64,000 nt of DNA from Micromonospora sp. C28SCA-DRY-2. GTDB lineage: Bacteria; Actinomycetota; Actinomycetes; Mycobacteriales; Micromonosporaceae. Below, in pieces: positions 18,026 through 26,168 of this stretch. Each line of letters begins with the position of its first letter. The first letter of the stretch is position 1. Position numbers and translations under genes: made by a program. The notes below the pieces were generated by a model. The model searched no databases, was not told the DNA's origin, and saw nothing but the letters and a program-made list of their open reading frames with translations. The stretch is from positions 1 through 64,000 of the forward strand of contig NZ_JAUMKD010000010.1 in the NCBI RefSeq assembly GCF_030519475.1. Direction: 5' to 3'.

Positions 18026-18406
18026 GTGATTCCTGAGGATCTGCGTTACACCGCTGAGCACGAGTGGGTCTCCGGTGGCGACGGCGGCACTGTCCGGGTC
18101 GGCATCACCCATTTCGCGCAGGACGCGCTGGGTGACATCGTGTATGTCCAGCTGCCCGAGGCGGGCACGGCGGTGGCCGCTGGTGAGTCGTTGGGTGAGA
18201 TCGAGTCGACCAAGAGCGTGTCGGAGATCTACGCCCCGATCAGCGGTACGGTGGCGGCGCGCAACGAGGCGCTCGGCGACACCCCTGAGGTGATCAACAC
18301 TGACCCGTACGGTGCGGGTTGGTTGGTGGAGATCACCCCGGACGATCCGGCGGCGGTCGACGGGCTGCTGTCCGCGGGCGCGTATCGCGAGCTCACCGAG
18401 AGCTGA
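18026..18406 (+). CDS. gcvH: Glycine cleavage system H protein
   Basis: The lipoyl carrier of the glycine cleavage system, shuttling the aminomethyl group between P, T and L proteins. The lipoylation motif ESTKSVSEIYAPISG is at about residues 56-70, with the modified Lys at about 59. Length 126 aa is normal. GTG at 18026 has GAGGGA at about 18012-18017. gcvP lies 11 kb downstream under its own glycine riboswitch and gcvT is not in the window, so the system is split in this genome. Confidence 0.95.
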   Translation: MIPEDLRYTAEHEWVSGGDGGTVRVGITHFAQDALGDIVYVQLPEAGTAVAAGESLGEIESTKSVSEIYAPISGTVAARNEALGDTPEVINTDPYGAGWLVEITPDDPAAVDGLLSAGAYRELTES

Positions 18407-18447
18407 GTGTGCCCGAGCCGGTGCGCCTGTCGAGTCCGCGCGTCCGG

Positions 18448-18476
18448 TTGCCCTGCATTTCGGCGCTGGCTAGGCT
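18448..18476 (+). promoter_or_regulatory. Promoter of garA-ftsR
   Basis: TTGCCC (18448-18453) and TAGGCT (18471-18476) are separated by exactly 17 nt, a good SigA-type arrangement. It predicts a leader of about 140 nt before the ATG at 18621 and lets garA-ftsR be expressed apart from gcvH. Confidence 0.6.
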
Positions 18477-18620
18477 CGCCCAGTCGACCGAGAACCCAAT
18501 AGTTGAGCGTCGCGGAATCGCCTTTCCGGGCACGGGGAGCCAGCCGCCGGGTGTTCATTGGCCCGGCGGCCAGACCCGCCATCACCCGACGCCGACCGAA
18601 CAGATCCGTGAGGTGGTCCC

Positions 18621-19073
18621 ATGACGCGCCCAGACGACGAGTTCCCCCCACTCGACGTCACTTCGACGCTCAATCTCGGCTCGCTCGACGAAGTGCTGGA
18701 GGGGCCGGACACCGATGTGGTGCCGAGCCGGATGTCCGGTTCGTTGCCGCCGGGGATGGCGCTGCTGGTGGTCCGGCGGGGTCCGAACGCGGGTGCCCGG
18801 TTCCTGTTGGATCACGATGTGACGACCAGTGGCCGGCATCCGGACAGTGACATCTTCCTGGACGACGTGACGGTGTCGCGGCGGCACGCGGAGTTCCACC
18901 GGGATGGTGGGACGTTCACGGTGCGGGACGTGGGCAGCCTGAACGGCACGTACGTGAACCGGGAGCGGGTCGAGGCGGCCACGTTGAGCAATGGTGACGA
19001 GGTGCAGATCGGCAAGTTCCGGGTGGTGTTCATCGCCGGTCCGCGCCCGGAGGGGGAGGCCGGCCGGGGGTGA
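18621..19073 (+). CDS. garA: FHA-domain regulator GarA/OdhI
   Basis: A phosphothreonine-binding regulator of 2-oxoglutarate dehydrogenase and glutamate metabolism. The FHA domain spans about residues 50-138 with TTSGRHPDSDIFLDDVTVSRRHAEF and DVGSLNGTYVNRERV. The N-terminal tail carries DVTSTLNLG, comparable to the ETTS phosphorylation motif of mycobacterial GarA and corynebacterial OdhI. Length 150 aa fits. Its neighbours gcvH and ftsR are the same as in mycobacteria and corynebacteria. Function is by family; the phosphosite is inferred. Confidence 0.9.
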   Translation: MTRPDDEFPPLDVTSTLNLGSLDEVLEGPDTDVVPSRMSGSLPPGMALLVVRRGPNAGARFLLDHDVTTSGRHPDSDIFLDDVTVSRRHAEFHRDGGTFTVRDVGSLNGTYVNRERVEAATLSNGDEVQIGKFRVVFIAGPRPEGEAGRG

Positions 19074-19825
19074 ACGAGCCTGCGGCCTCGACGTCGCCGG
19101 GTGCGGCGCGTGCGCAACCGTTGATGAGCATCGGCGAGGTGCTGGCGCAGTTGCGGGTGGATTTTCCGGACGTCACGATTTCGAAGTTGCGGTTCCTCGA
19201 GGCCGAGGGTCTGGTGGAGCCGCAGCGTACGGCGTCGGGTTACCGGAAGTTCAGCTGGGACGATGTGGCGCGGTTGCGGTTCGTGCTGACCGCGCAGCGG
19301 GACCAGTACCTGCCGTTGCGGGTGATCCGTGAGCAGCTGGCGCAGTGGGACGCGACCGGGGAGGCGCCGGGTCGGCAGCGGCCGACGTTGGTGGCGGTGG
19401 GTCCTGGTGGCGAGGTGCCGGGGCGGGAGTCGGCGGAGCCGGCCGAGTCGTCGCAGGTGCGGCTCGGTCGGGCCGATCTGGTGGCGCGCAGCGGGATCGA
19501 CGAGTCGACGCTGGCGGAGCTGGAGCGGCTCGGGTTGGTGGTGTCGGATCCGCCGGGTTGGTACGACGCGGATGCGTTGATCATCGCGCGGGCGGTGGCG
19601 GGTCTGTCGGCGTACGGGTTCCAGCCGCGGCATCTGCGGGGTTACCGGACGGCGGCGGATCGGGAGGTCGGTCTGTTCGCGCAGTTGGTGGCGCCGTTGG
19701 CGCGGCAGAGTGATCCGGCGGCGCGGGCGCGGGCGGCGGAGACGGCGCGGGAGTTGGTGGCGTTGTCGCAGCAGTTGCACGCGGCGTTGGTGCGGGTGGG
19801 GTTGCGGTCGACGTTGGGCCGGTGA
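19070..19825 (+). CDS. ftsR: MerR-type cell-division regulator FtsR
   Basis: The 251-aa protein has an N-terminal MerR HTH (MSIGEVLAQL...ISKLRFLEAEGLVEPQRTASGYRKF, residues ~19-65) and a second winged-helix-like half near residues 140-215. In Corynebacterium glutamicum the gene beside odhI encodes FtsR, an activator of ftsZ; the same neighbourhood here supports the name. GTG at 19070 overlaps the garA stop (GTGA). Confidence 0.85.
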   Translation: MNEPAASTSPGAARAQPLMSIGEVLAQLRVDFPDVTISKLRFLEAEGLVEPQRTASGYRKFSWDDVARLRFVLTAQRDQYLPLRVIREQLAQWDATGEAPGRQRPTLVAVGPGGEVPGRESAEPAESSQVRLGRADLVARSGIDESTLAELERLGLVVSDPPGWYDADALIIARAVAGLSAYGFQPRHLRGYRTAADREVGLFAQLVAPLARQSDPAARARAAETARELVALSQQLHAALVRVGLRSTLGR

Positions 19826-19866
19826 CCGGCGGGTGTGCGGAAAGATCTGTCCCGGGAAGCGTGTCG

Positions 19867-19887
19867 TAGGCTTGCCGGGGTAACCCC
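19867..19887 (+). promoter_or_regulatory. -10 box and GGGGTAACCCC palindrome
   Basis: TAGGCT (19867-19872) is a likely -10 for the DUF151 gene. The perfect palindrome GGGGT-A-ACCCC follows at 19877-19887, over the predicted start point. A related GGTAACCCC lies at 20578-20586 before the next MerR gene. A shared regulator is possible but unproven. Confidence 0.35.
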
Positions 19888-19998
19888 TTTCTGGCGCGGG
19901 CGTGGTGCGGATTGCGCGTGGGACGGCCGTGTCGCGGTCCGTGTACCGTGCAGGGAAGGGCGCGGTGCGGCGTAGGTGACAACGACACGGAGGCGGCG

Positions 19999-20463
19999 GT
20001 GCGCGAGCTGAGCGTGGTCGGGGTTCGGGTGGAGCTGCCCAGTAACCAGCCGATCGTCCTGCTCAGGGAGGTCGAGGGGGACCGCTACTTGCCGATTTGG
20101 ATCGGCGCGGTAGAGGCGACGGCGATCGCCTACGAGCAGCAGGGGGTCAAGCCGGCCCGGCCGTTGACTCATGATCTTCTGCGGGACGTGTTGGCGGCGT
20201 TGAAGGCGCCGTTGCGGGCGGTGGAGATCACCGAGTTGAAGGAGAACGTCTTCTACGCCGATCTGTTGATCGGTGACGGGGTGCGGGTGTCGGCGCGGCC
20301 GAGCGATTCCATCGCGTTGGCGTTGCGGGTGGGTGCGCCCATTCGTTGTGCCGAGCAGGTCCTCAGTGAGGCGGGGATCGTGATCCCGGACGAGCAGGAG
20401 GACGAGGTGGAGAAGTTCCGCGAGTTCCTGGAGCAGGTGCGTCCGGAGGATTTCGCGGGTTGA
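19999..20463 (+). CDS. Bifunctional nuclease family protein (DUF151)
   Basis: A 154-aa DUF151/BFN-domain protein. Typical features are RELSVVGVRVELPSNQPIVLL at the start, YLPIWIGAVEATAIA near residue 35 and SARPSDSIALALR near residue 99. GTG at 19999 is chosen for GGAGG at 19989-19993; an upstream in-frame start at 19912 would add 29 poorly conserved residues. The family lies beside ftsR in many actinobacteria; its true activity is unsettled. Confidence 0.88.
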   Translation: MRELSVVGVRVELPSNQPIVLLREVEGDRYLPIWIGAVEATAIAYEQQGVKPARPLTHDLLRDVLAALKAPLRAVEITELKENVFYADLLIGDGVRVSARPSDSIALALRVGAPIRCAEQVLSEAGIVIPDEQEDEVEKFREFLEQVRPEDFAG

Positions 20464-20577
20464 CCGGCCGCCGGTGGGCGGCTGGTGTGATGTCGGTCGG
20501 GGTCACTGTGGGTGATGCCCCGGCGGTGTGGGTGATCTTTCCCGTGGCTGCGCGGCGTGTCGCGACGGTTCCTGCGC

Positions 20578-20604
20578 GGTAACCCCTGAAGGCGGCTATA
20601 GGGT
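20578..20604 (+). promoter_or_regulatory. GGTAACCCC motif and -10 of the merR gene
   Basis: GGTAACCCC (20578-20586) is followed after 10 nt by TATAGG (20597-20602). It resembles the motif before the DUF151 gene (19877-19887). The position upstream of the -10 would suit a regulator site. Confidence 0.35.
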
Positions 20605-20669
20605 TGCCGTGTCGAGGGGTGCACGTCCCGGAAACGACGTGTCACCGCACTGGCGGGGAGGTTGTCCGG

Positions 20670-21266
20670 ATGCACGAGCCGCGAGATCCCGATCCGGGTA
20701 CGGAACTGGACGAGCCGGGTGTGGCGCCGCCGGAGGTGGCGACGGACGGTGACGGTTCGGTGGGCTACCGGGGGGTGACGGCCTGCCACGCGGTGGGGAT
20801 CAGCTACCGCCAGTTGGACTACTGGGCGCGTACCGGGCTGGTGGTGCCGAGTGTGCGGGACGCCTCGGGTTCGGGTACGCAGCGGTTGTACTCGTTCCGG
20901 GACCTGGTGGTCCTGAAGGTCGTGAAGCGGCTGCTGGACGCCGGGGTGTCGTTGCAGAACATCCGTAAGGCGATCGAGGCGTTGCGCTCGCGTGGGGTGG
21001 AGGACCTGGCGGGCATCACGTTGATCTCCGATGGGACGACGGTGTACGAGTGCCGGTCGCCGGAGGAGGTGGTCGACCTGTTGCAGGGCGGCCAGGGCGT
21101 GTTCGGCATCGCGATCGGTGGGGCGTTCAAGGAGATCCAGGGTTCGTTGTCGCACCTGCCGGCTGAGCCGGCGGCGGCCACGCCGGGTCAGGATGCGCCG
21201 GCGGCGGCGCCGGATTCGGTGGGTGACGAGTTGGCGGCGCGGCGGGCGCGCCGGCGGGCCGGCTGA
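20670..21266 (+). CDS. MerR family regulator (second of the ftsR cluster)
   Basis: A 198-aa protein with a MerR HTH at residues ~30-100 (ACHAVGISYRQLDYWARTGL and GTQRLYSFRDLVVLKVVKRL), a dimerisation helix (VSLQNIRKAIEALRSRG) and a low-complexity Ala/Pro C-terminus. The set garA-ftsR-DUF151-merR is a conserved actinobacterial neighbourhood. ATG at 20670 is preceded by GGGGAGG at about 20654-20661; an in-frame start at 20604 lacks a site. Confidence 0.87.
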   Translation: MHEPRDPDPGTELDEPGVAPPEVATDGDGSVGYRGVTACHAVGISYRQLDYWARTGLVVPSVRDASGSGTQRLYSFRDLVVLKVVKRLLDAGVSLQNIRKAIEALRSRGVEDLAGITLISDGTTVYECRSPEEVVDLLQGGQGVFGIAIGGAFKEIQGSLSHLPAEPAAATPGQDAPAAAPDSVGDELAARRARRRAG

Positions 21267-21284
21267 GCGGTCCGTGGTGGCCAG

Positions 21285-21302
21285 CTGGCGCTGACGCGCC
21301 AG
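21285..21302 (+). terminator. Terminator hairpin after merR
   Basis: CTGGCGC-TGAC-GCGCCAG is a perfect 7-bp stem with a tetraloop 19 nt after the merR stop. No U-tract, as usual in this genome. Confidence 0.5.
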
Positions 21303-21888
21303 GGTTCCGGCCGGCGGAGCGTCCGGGCCGGTCGGGGGTGCTGCTGACCGCGCGGTGGCGGGGTCCCGGCGGTCGGGCGCGGGGTCTGTGACGCACGGTG
21401 CCCGCGACGCGCCGAGGCTTGTTGCATATTTCGTGGTGACGCTGTGTGTGGGCGCCGGTGGCGTCGGCGGTGGTTGGCCGTTCGGTGTGTGGTGATCGTC
21501 TCTGCGGCTGAGGTCGGGTTGCCGGGACGGGTGACGCAGGTCAGGCGATCGGTTGTCGGGGTGTCTGCGGTGGTCAGCGGCGGGTGCGGGGCCGTTGCCG
21601 CCGGTCCGTGGCGGGTTCGGCCGATGACTGCGGCCATATCGACGGTGACCCTGGGTGTGCTGCCGGTTGCCTGGCGTGGAGGCCGGTCCGGTCCGATTGT
21701 GACGGTGGGTAGTGGAGGGTGTCGGGAATCCGATAGGGGGGCGATGACCGCGGCGACGCGACGCGCTATGGTCCCTCACGCGGTCGCCCCGGTTCGGGTG
21801 TCGCCTGCGTAGGCGCTGCTCGCGCCGGCCGACCGTTGCCCCTACGCGCCACCCTCGCGCGCCCCCCTCCACGTCGGAAGGAACGACC
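21303..21888 (+). other. Gene-free interval upstream of the globin pair
   Basis: About 590 bp without a convincing gene. A Cys/Arg/Val-rich reading frame at 21444-21812 has no ribosome-binding site or family resemblance and was rejected. The right part holds a candidate promoter, ATGACC (21744-21749), 17 nt, TATGGT (21767-21772), which would give the globin operon a leader of about 110 nt. Nothing else was recognised. Confidence 0.4.
21744..21772 (+). promoter_or_regulatory. Candidate promoter of the globin operon
   Basis: ATGACC and TATGGT are spaced by 17 nt. The -35 resembles TTGACC. No FNR- or NsrR-like palindrome was recognised next to it. Confidence 0.4.
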
Positions 21889-22287
21889 GTGACGGTTACG
21901 GAAGAAACCGCTCCCGCCTCCCACTACGAGCGCATCGGTGGCGCCAACTCGGTGAAGGCCGCCGTCGACCTGTTCTACGACCGGGTGCTGGCCGACCCGG
22001 AACTGGCCGGCTACTTCACCGATGTGGACATGCCGTCGCAGCGCCGGCATCTGGCGTTGATGCTGACCGTGGTGCTGGGCGGCCCGAACGAGTACGCCGG
22101 GCGGGGCCTGGCCGAGGCGCACCAGCCGTTGCGGATCCCGGTGGAGCACTACGTCAAGGTGGGTGAGCACCTGGTCGTGACGCTGACCGAGCTGGGCGTG
22201 CCGGGCGACATCATCGCCGACGTGCAGGCGGTGCTGGCGCAGGTGCAGGACCAGGTGGTGTTCAGCGGGACCTCGGCGAGCGCCTGA
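21889..22287 (+). CDS. glbN: Group I truncated hemoglobin
   Basis: A 132-aa 2/2 globin that in relatives dioxygenates nitric oxide or binds O2. YERIGGANSVKAAVDLFYDRVLADPELAGYF is the typical group I N-terminus. The proximal histidine is in GLAEAHQPLRI (about residue 78). GTG at 21889 has GGAAGGA just upstream. The next gene starts 2 nt after its stop, so the two globins form one transcription unit. Confidence 0.9.
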   Translation: MTVTEETAPASHYERIGGANSVKAAVDLFYDRVLADPELAGYFTDVDMPSQRRHLALMLTVVLGGPNEYAGRGLAEAHQPLRIPVEHYVKVGEHLVVTLTELGVPGDIIADVQAVLAQVQDQVVFSGTSASA

Positions 22288-22289
22288 GC

Positions 22290-23468
22290 GTGGACGCGGC
22301 CCGGCTCAAGCAGAGCTGGTCCCTGGTCGCCGCGCACGGCGACCAGGTGCCGCTCTATTTCTATTCCACGCTGTTCCTGGCCCACCCGGAGACCCGGCAG
22401 ATGTTCCCGACGAACATGGCCGGGCAGCGTGACCGGTTGGTGACCGCGCTGGGGCACATCGTGTCCAACGTGGACCAGGTGGACCGGCTGGTCGGGTTCC
22501 TGCAGGATCTCGGCGCCGACCACCGCAAGTTCGCGGTGCGCGCGGAGCACTACCCGGCGGTCGGGGAGGCGCTGCTGGCGACGTTGCAGCACTTCCTCGG
22601 CGAGCAGTGGACCGACGAGCTGGCCCAGGACTGGGCCGGCGCGTACGGGCTGGTGTCGCAGGTGATGATCGAGGCCGCGCAGGCCGCCGAGGCGGTCAAC
22701 CCGCCGTGGTGGGTGGCGGAGATCGTCGGGCACGAGCGGCGGGCGTTCGACGTGGCGGTGTTGACGCTGCGTCCGCAGTACCTGTTGCCGTTCACGCCGG
22801 GTCAGTCGATCGGGGTGTCCCACCCGTCGGTGCGGTCGTGGCGGTACTACTCGCCGGCGAACGCGCCGCGCGCCGACGGCACCCTGGAGCTGCACGTCCG
22901 GGCGGCGCCCGGCGGGGCGGTGTCGTCGCGGCTGGTGTACGGGTGCGCGGTGGGTGACCAGATCCACCTGGCCGCACCGGTGGGTGACCGGCTGACGTTG
23001 TGGTCGGCCGGCTCCGCGGATCTGCTGCTGCTGGCCAGCGGCACCGGCTGGGCGCCGGTGAAGGCGCTGGTGGAGCAGGTCGCGGCGGAGGGTTCGCGGC
23101 GCAAGGTCGACCTGTACGTGGGGGCCCGCTCGCGCACCGAGTTCTACGACAACGACGCGATCGACAAGCTGGCGTCGTCGTACCCGTGGCTGACCGTGAC
23201 CTACGTGGTGGGCACGGACCTGCACCGGCCGGGGGAGTTCGTGCACGCGGTGGACCGGGCGCTGGCCGACGGTGACTGGCGGTCCCGGCACGTGTACGTG
23301 TGCGGTTCCGACGAGATGGTGTCGTACTCGACGGCGGCGCTGACCCGGGCCGGCTACCACGCCGGTCAGTTGCACCACGAAGGGCTGGGCAAGCACTGGT
23401 ACGGCCCGGCGTGGCGCACCGCGGTGGATCAGGTGTCCACCCCTGACAGTTCCGGGGGTTCCCGGTGA
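22290..23468 (+). CDS. Flavohemoglobin-like nitric oxide dioxygenase
   Basis: A 392-aa fusion of a 3/3 globin domain (residues ~1-135) and a ferredoxin-NADP reductase-like half. The proximal His lies in FAVRAEHYPAVGEALL. SWRYYSPAN is the FAD-binding RxYS motif and LLASGTGWAPVKALV the NAD(P) motif. This domain order is that of Hmp, which converts NO to nitrate. The start is GTG at 22290; the TGA overlaps the start of the repeat-encoded micro-ORF (GTGA). Confidence 0.88.
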   Translation: MDAARLKQSWSLVAAHGDQVPLYFYSTLFLAHPETRQMFPTNMAGQRDRLVTALGHIVSNVDQVDRLVGFLQDLGADHRKFAVRAEHYPAVGEALLATLQHFLGEQWTDELAQDWAGAYGLVSQVMIEAAQAAEAVNPPWWVAEIVGHERRAFDVAVLTLRPQYLLPFTPGQSIGVSHPSVRSWRYYSPANAPRADGTLELHVRAAPGGAVSSRLVYGCAVGDQIHLAAPVGDRLTLWSAGSADLLLLASGTGWAPVKALVEQVAAEGSRRKVDLYVGARSRTEFYDNDAIDKLASSYPWLTVTYVVGTDLHRPGEFVHAVDRALADGDWRSRHVYVCGSDEMVSYSTAALTRAGYHAGQLHHEGLGKHWYGPAWRTAVDQVSTPDSSGGSR

Positions 23469-23632
23469 GCGCGAGGAGTGAGCTTGCGAGCCCCGCAGCG
23501 CGAACGGAAGGCGGCACGGTGAGCGCGAGCAGTGAGCTTGCGAGCCCCGCAGCGCGAACGGAAGGCGGCACGGTGAGCGCGAGGAGTGAGCTTGCGAGCC
23601 CCGCAGCCGCGAACGAAAGGCGGTCCCGTTGA
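23465..23632 (+). CDS. 55-aa micro-ORF made of three 18-residue repeats
   Basis: The reading frame starts at GTG 23465, overlapping the flavohemoglobin stop, and ends at TGA 23630-23632, overlapping the TTG start of the next gene. It encodes three copies of VSARSELASPAARTEGGT, the third diverged at its end (SPAANERRSR). There is no hydrophobic segment and no known family. It may be a real translated linker or merely an intergenic repeat that happens to stay open. I am unsure which; the stop/start overlaps on both sides favour translation. Confidence 0.4.
   Translation: MSARSELASPAARTEGGTVSASSELASPAARTEGGTVSARSELASPAAANERRSR
23465..23632 (+). repeat. Three tandem 54-bp direct repeats
   Basis: Units lie at 23465-23518, 23519-23572 and 23573-23632. 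The first two differ by one base (GAGGAGTGAG against GAGCAGTGAG); the third carries a one-base insertion and end changes. The unit core GAGTGAGCTTGCGAGCCCC contains a small GCTTGCGAGC palindrome. I recall similar GAGTGAGCTTGCGAGC elements in Micromonospora-type genomes, but cannot confirm this here. Confidence 0.9.
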
Positions 23633-24315
23633 CGACTCCGATCGGCCGGTATGACGGTGTGCAGGTCTCCGGCGGTGTGCAGGTACGGATGACGGCCGAC
23701 CGGGTGCGTCGGTGGGAGTTCGGGTCCGCGTCGTTCACCCGGCGCGGCTACGACCAGGCCGACGTGGACCGGTTCCGGATGCAGGTGGCCGACGAGCTGG
23801 ACCTGCTCTCCGCACAGATCGCCACCCTGCGGGCGGAGAACGAGCGGCTCACCGACCGGGTGGAGCTGCACCGGCACGGGGTGATCCCGAGTGCCGGGGC
23901 GGAGGCGAAGCTGCCGGCGGCGAAGGAGGTGAACCTGCTCTCGGCGGCGCAGCGGGAGGCCGAGCAGATCATCGCGCAGGCGCACGACTACGCGCGGCGG
24001 GTCGCCGAGTACGCCCGGGTGCAGTACGAGAGTTACGTGCAGGCGGCGGCGGAGGAGGCGAAGCAGGAGGCCGAGCGGGCGGTGCAGGACTACCGCTCGG
24101 CGGCCGGGTCGAGCTTCGACGACGGGGTCGCCACCCGGGAGGCGCTGCGCATCTACGGCGAGATGATGATCTCCCACATGCAGGCCGCGGCGCGGCACCT
24201 GGACGACGGCAGCGAGCACCTGGCCCGCACCATGGACCGGCTGGTCGGTCAGGGCGGTACGGCGGTGCGCGCCGGCGCCGGGCAGGGTGCCCTGCCCCGG
24301 CACCAGCAGCGCTGA
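23629..24315 (+). CDS. DivIVA-like coiled-coil protein
   Basis: A 228-aa protein. FTRRGYDQADVDRFRMQVADEL (residues ~35-56) is the DivIVA N-terminal membrane-curvature motif. Long heptad-rich helices follow (LLSAQIATLRAENERL and AQREAEQIIAQAHDYARRV). Such proteins mark cell poles or septa in actinobacteria. The start is TTG at 23629, overlapping the micro-ORF stop. Co-transcription with two globins is unexplained. Confidence 0.8.
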   Translation: MTTPIGRYDGVQVSGGVQVRMTADRVRRWEFGSASFTRRGYDQADVDRFRMQVADELDLLSAQIATLRAENERLTDRVELHRHGVIPSAGAEAKLPAAKEVNLLSAAQREAEQIIAQAHDYARRVAEYARVQYESYVQAAAEEAKQEAERAVQDYRSAAGSSFDDGVATREALRIYGEMMISHMQAAARHLDDGSEHLARTMDRLVGQGGTAVRAGAGQGALPRHQQR

Positions 24316-24317
24316 GC

Positions 24318-24352
24318 CGGTGGCCGGCCCGCCAGCGGCGGGCCGGCCACCG
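24318..24352. terminator. Bidirectional terminator hairpin
   Basis: CGGTGGCCGGCCCGCC (24318-24333) pairs perfectly with GGCGGGCCGGCCACCG (24337-24352) around AGC: 16 bp without a mismatch. It lies between the convergent DivIVA-like and ABC permease genes. Confidence 0.65.
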
Positions 24353-24391
24353 CCGCGGTGAACCCGTGGTGTGCCGGTGCCAGAGGGGTGG

Positions 24392-25213
24392 TCAGCGTCC
24401 GTTGCGCAGGTAGGCGCGCAGCGACAGCGGGACGAAGATCACCAGTAGCGCGGCCGACCAGAGCAGGACGGCGGTCACCGGGTGCGCCAGTGGCCAGGCC
24501 ACGTGTGCGGGCGGGGCGCCCGGGTTGCCGAACAGTTCCCGTGCGGCGGCGGTGAGCGCGCTCACCGGGTTCCAGTCGGCCAGCAGGCGCAGCCAGCCGG
24601 GCATGCCGTCGGTCGGGACGAACGCGTTCGACAGCATCGTGAACGGCAGGAACAGCGGCACCATCGCGTCGGCGACCTGGTCGTTCTTCACCGCCAGGCC
24701 CAGCCAGACGCCCACCCAGCTCAGCGCGTACCGCAGGACGATCATCAGCAGGAACGCCTGGGCGGTGGGGATCAGGCCGCGATGCGGCTGCCAGCCCACC
24801 AGCAGGCCCGCGCCCACCATGACGGCCAGCATCAGCAGGCCGGTCAGCAGGTCGGCGCCGGTCTGCCCGAACGGCACCGCGGAGCGCGCCATCGGCATGG
24901 AACGGAACCGGTCCATCACCCCGCGGGAGGCGTCGGTGGCCGTGCGCGTCATCACTCCCATGACCGCGCCGAAGGTCACCATCGCGAACAGGCCGGGCAT
25001 GAGGTACTCGCGGTAGTCGCCGCCGTCGGGCACCTGGATCGCGCTGCCGAAGACGTACCCGAACAGCACCACCATGACGGCCGGGAAGAGCAGCGCCGCG
25101 ACGAGTTCGCCGGGATCGTGTCGCAGCCGTCCGAGTTCGCGGCCGACCAGGGTCAGCCCGTCGGTGAACGTCCACCGCAGGCGGTGGCCCAGCGTCGGGG
25201 CGAGGTCGGTCAT
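24392..25213 (-). CDS. ABC-2 type exporter permease (cassette 1)
   Basis: A 273-aa DrrB-like permease with six predicted helices. The family motif VMDRFRSMPMARSAVPFGQTG is in the first half and SNAFVPTDGMPGWLRLLADWNPVSAL in the second. It pairs with the ATPase at 25210 (ATGA overlap). Together they would export a drug or lipid-like substrate. It closely resembles the permease at 36445. Confidence 0.9.
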   Translation of the reverse strand: MTDLAPTLGHRLRWTFTDGLTLVGRELGRLRHDPGELVAALLFPAVMVVLFGYVFGSAIQVPDGGDYREYLMPGLFAMVTFGAVMGVMTRTATDASRGVMDRFRSMPMARSAVPFGQTGADLLTGLLMLAVMVGAGLLVGWQPHRGLIPTAQAFLLMIVLRYALSWVGVWLGLAVKNDQVADAMVPLFLPFTMLSNAFVPTDGMPGWLRLLADWNPVSALTAAARELFGNPGAPPAHVAWPLAHPVTAVLLWSAALLVIFVPLSLRAYLRNGR

Positions 25214-26154
25214 CGGACCAGCTCCTTGCGGTCGGTGAGGCGCAGGAACACCTCGTCGAGGGTGGGGCGGCGCAGCCGTACGTCGGCCGCGGCGACGCCG
25301 GCGCGGTCGAGCTCGCGGACGATCTCGGCGAGCCGGAGGCCGCGACCGGGGAGGGCGACGCTGAGCCGGTCGGCGCCGCTGGTCGTGGGATCGGTCCCGG
25401 CCAGGGCTTTCAGCACGGTCACCGCCGGGCGCAGGGCGGCGGGGTCGTCGAGGACGACGTCGAGGCGGTCGCCGATGGTGGCCTTCAGCTCGTCGGGTGT
25501 GCCCGTGGCGATCACCTGTCCGTGGTCGACGACGGCGATGTCGTCGGCGAGCTGGTCGGCCTCGTCCAGGTACTGCGTGGTGAGCAGCACCGTGCTGCCC
25601 TGCGCCACCAGCTCGCGGACGTTGTCCCAGATCTCGCCGCGGCTGCGCGGGTCCAGGCCGGTGGTCGGCTCGTCGAGGAAGAGCACCTCGGGGCGCAGGA
25701 TGAGGCTGGTGACCAGGTCGAGGCGGCGCCGCATGCCCCCGGAGTAGCCGCTGACCCGCCGATCGGCGGCGTCCACCAGACCGAGGCGTTCGAGCAGCTC
25801 GTCGGCGCGCCGGTGCGCCTCGCGCCGGGACAGGTGGCAGAGGCGCGCGAACATGCGCAGGTTGGCGCGGCCGGTGAGCTTCTCGTCCACGGCGGCGTAC
25901 TGGCCCGCGAGGCCGATCCGCTTGCGCACCTCGCCCGCCTCGCGCACGACGTCGTGTCCGGCGACGCGGGCGTGCCCGGCGTCGGGCTCGGACAGGGTCG
26001 CCAGGATGCGCACCGCTGTGGTCTTTCCCGCGCCGTTGGGCCCGAGCAGGCCGCAGACCGTTCCCTTCGGGACGGTCAGGTCCAGGCCGCGCAGGGCGTG
26101 GGTCGAGCCGTACGACTTGTGCAGCCCTTCGGCGACCACGATCGGATCGGTCAC
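25210..26154 (-). CDS. Daunorubicin-type ABC exporter ATPase (cassette 1)
   Basis: A 314-aa DrrA-like ATPase. Walker A is GPNGAGKTTAV (near residue 38), the signature VSGYSGGMRRRLDLVTSL and Walker B VLFLDEPTTGLDP. The DrrA-type C-terminal extension ends LRRPTLDEVFLRLTDR. GTG at 26154 has GGAGGG upstream. It is divergent from a TetR gene with two GTAC palindromes between them, so TetR probably represses it. Confidence 0.92.
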   Translation of the reverse strand: MTDPIVVAEGLHKSYGSTHALRGLDLTVPKGTVCGLLGPNGAGKTTAVRILATLSEPDAGHARVAGHDVVREAGEVRKRIGLAGQYAAVDEKLTGRANLRMFARLCHLSRREAHRRADELLERLGLVDAADRRVSGYSGGMRRRLDLVTSLILRPEVLFLDEPTTGLDPRSRGEIWDNVRELVAQGSTVLLTTQYLDEADQLADDIAVVDHGQVIATGTPDELKATIGDRLDVVLDDPAALRPAVTVLKALAGTDPTTSGADRLSVALPGRGLRLAEIVRELDRAGVAAADVRLRRPTLDEVFLRLTDRKELVR

Positions 26155-26168
26155 GAGCCCTCCACTGG

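Noticed and set aside
21444..21812. 122-aa open frame upstream of the globin genes
   Set aside because: No ribosome-binding site, a composition of Val/Arg/Gly/Trp unlike neighbouring proteins and no recognised family.
23465..23632. CRISPR-like array
   Set aside because: The repeats are directly adjacent with no unique spacers and no cas genes are present.
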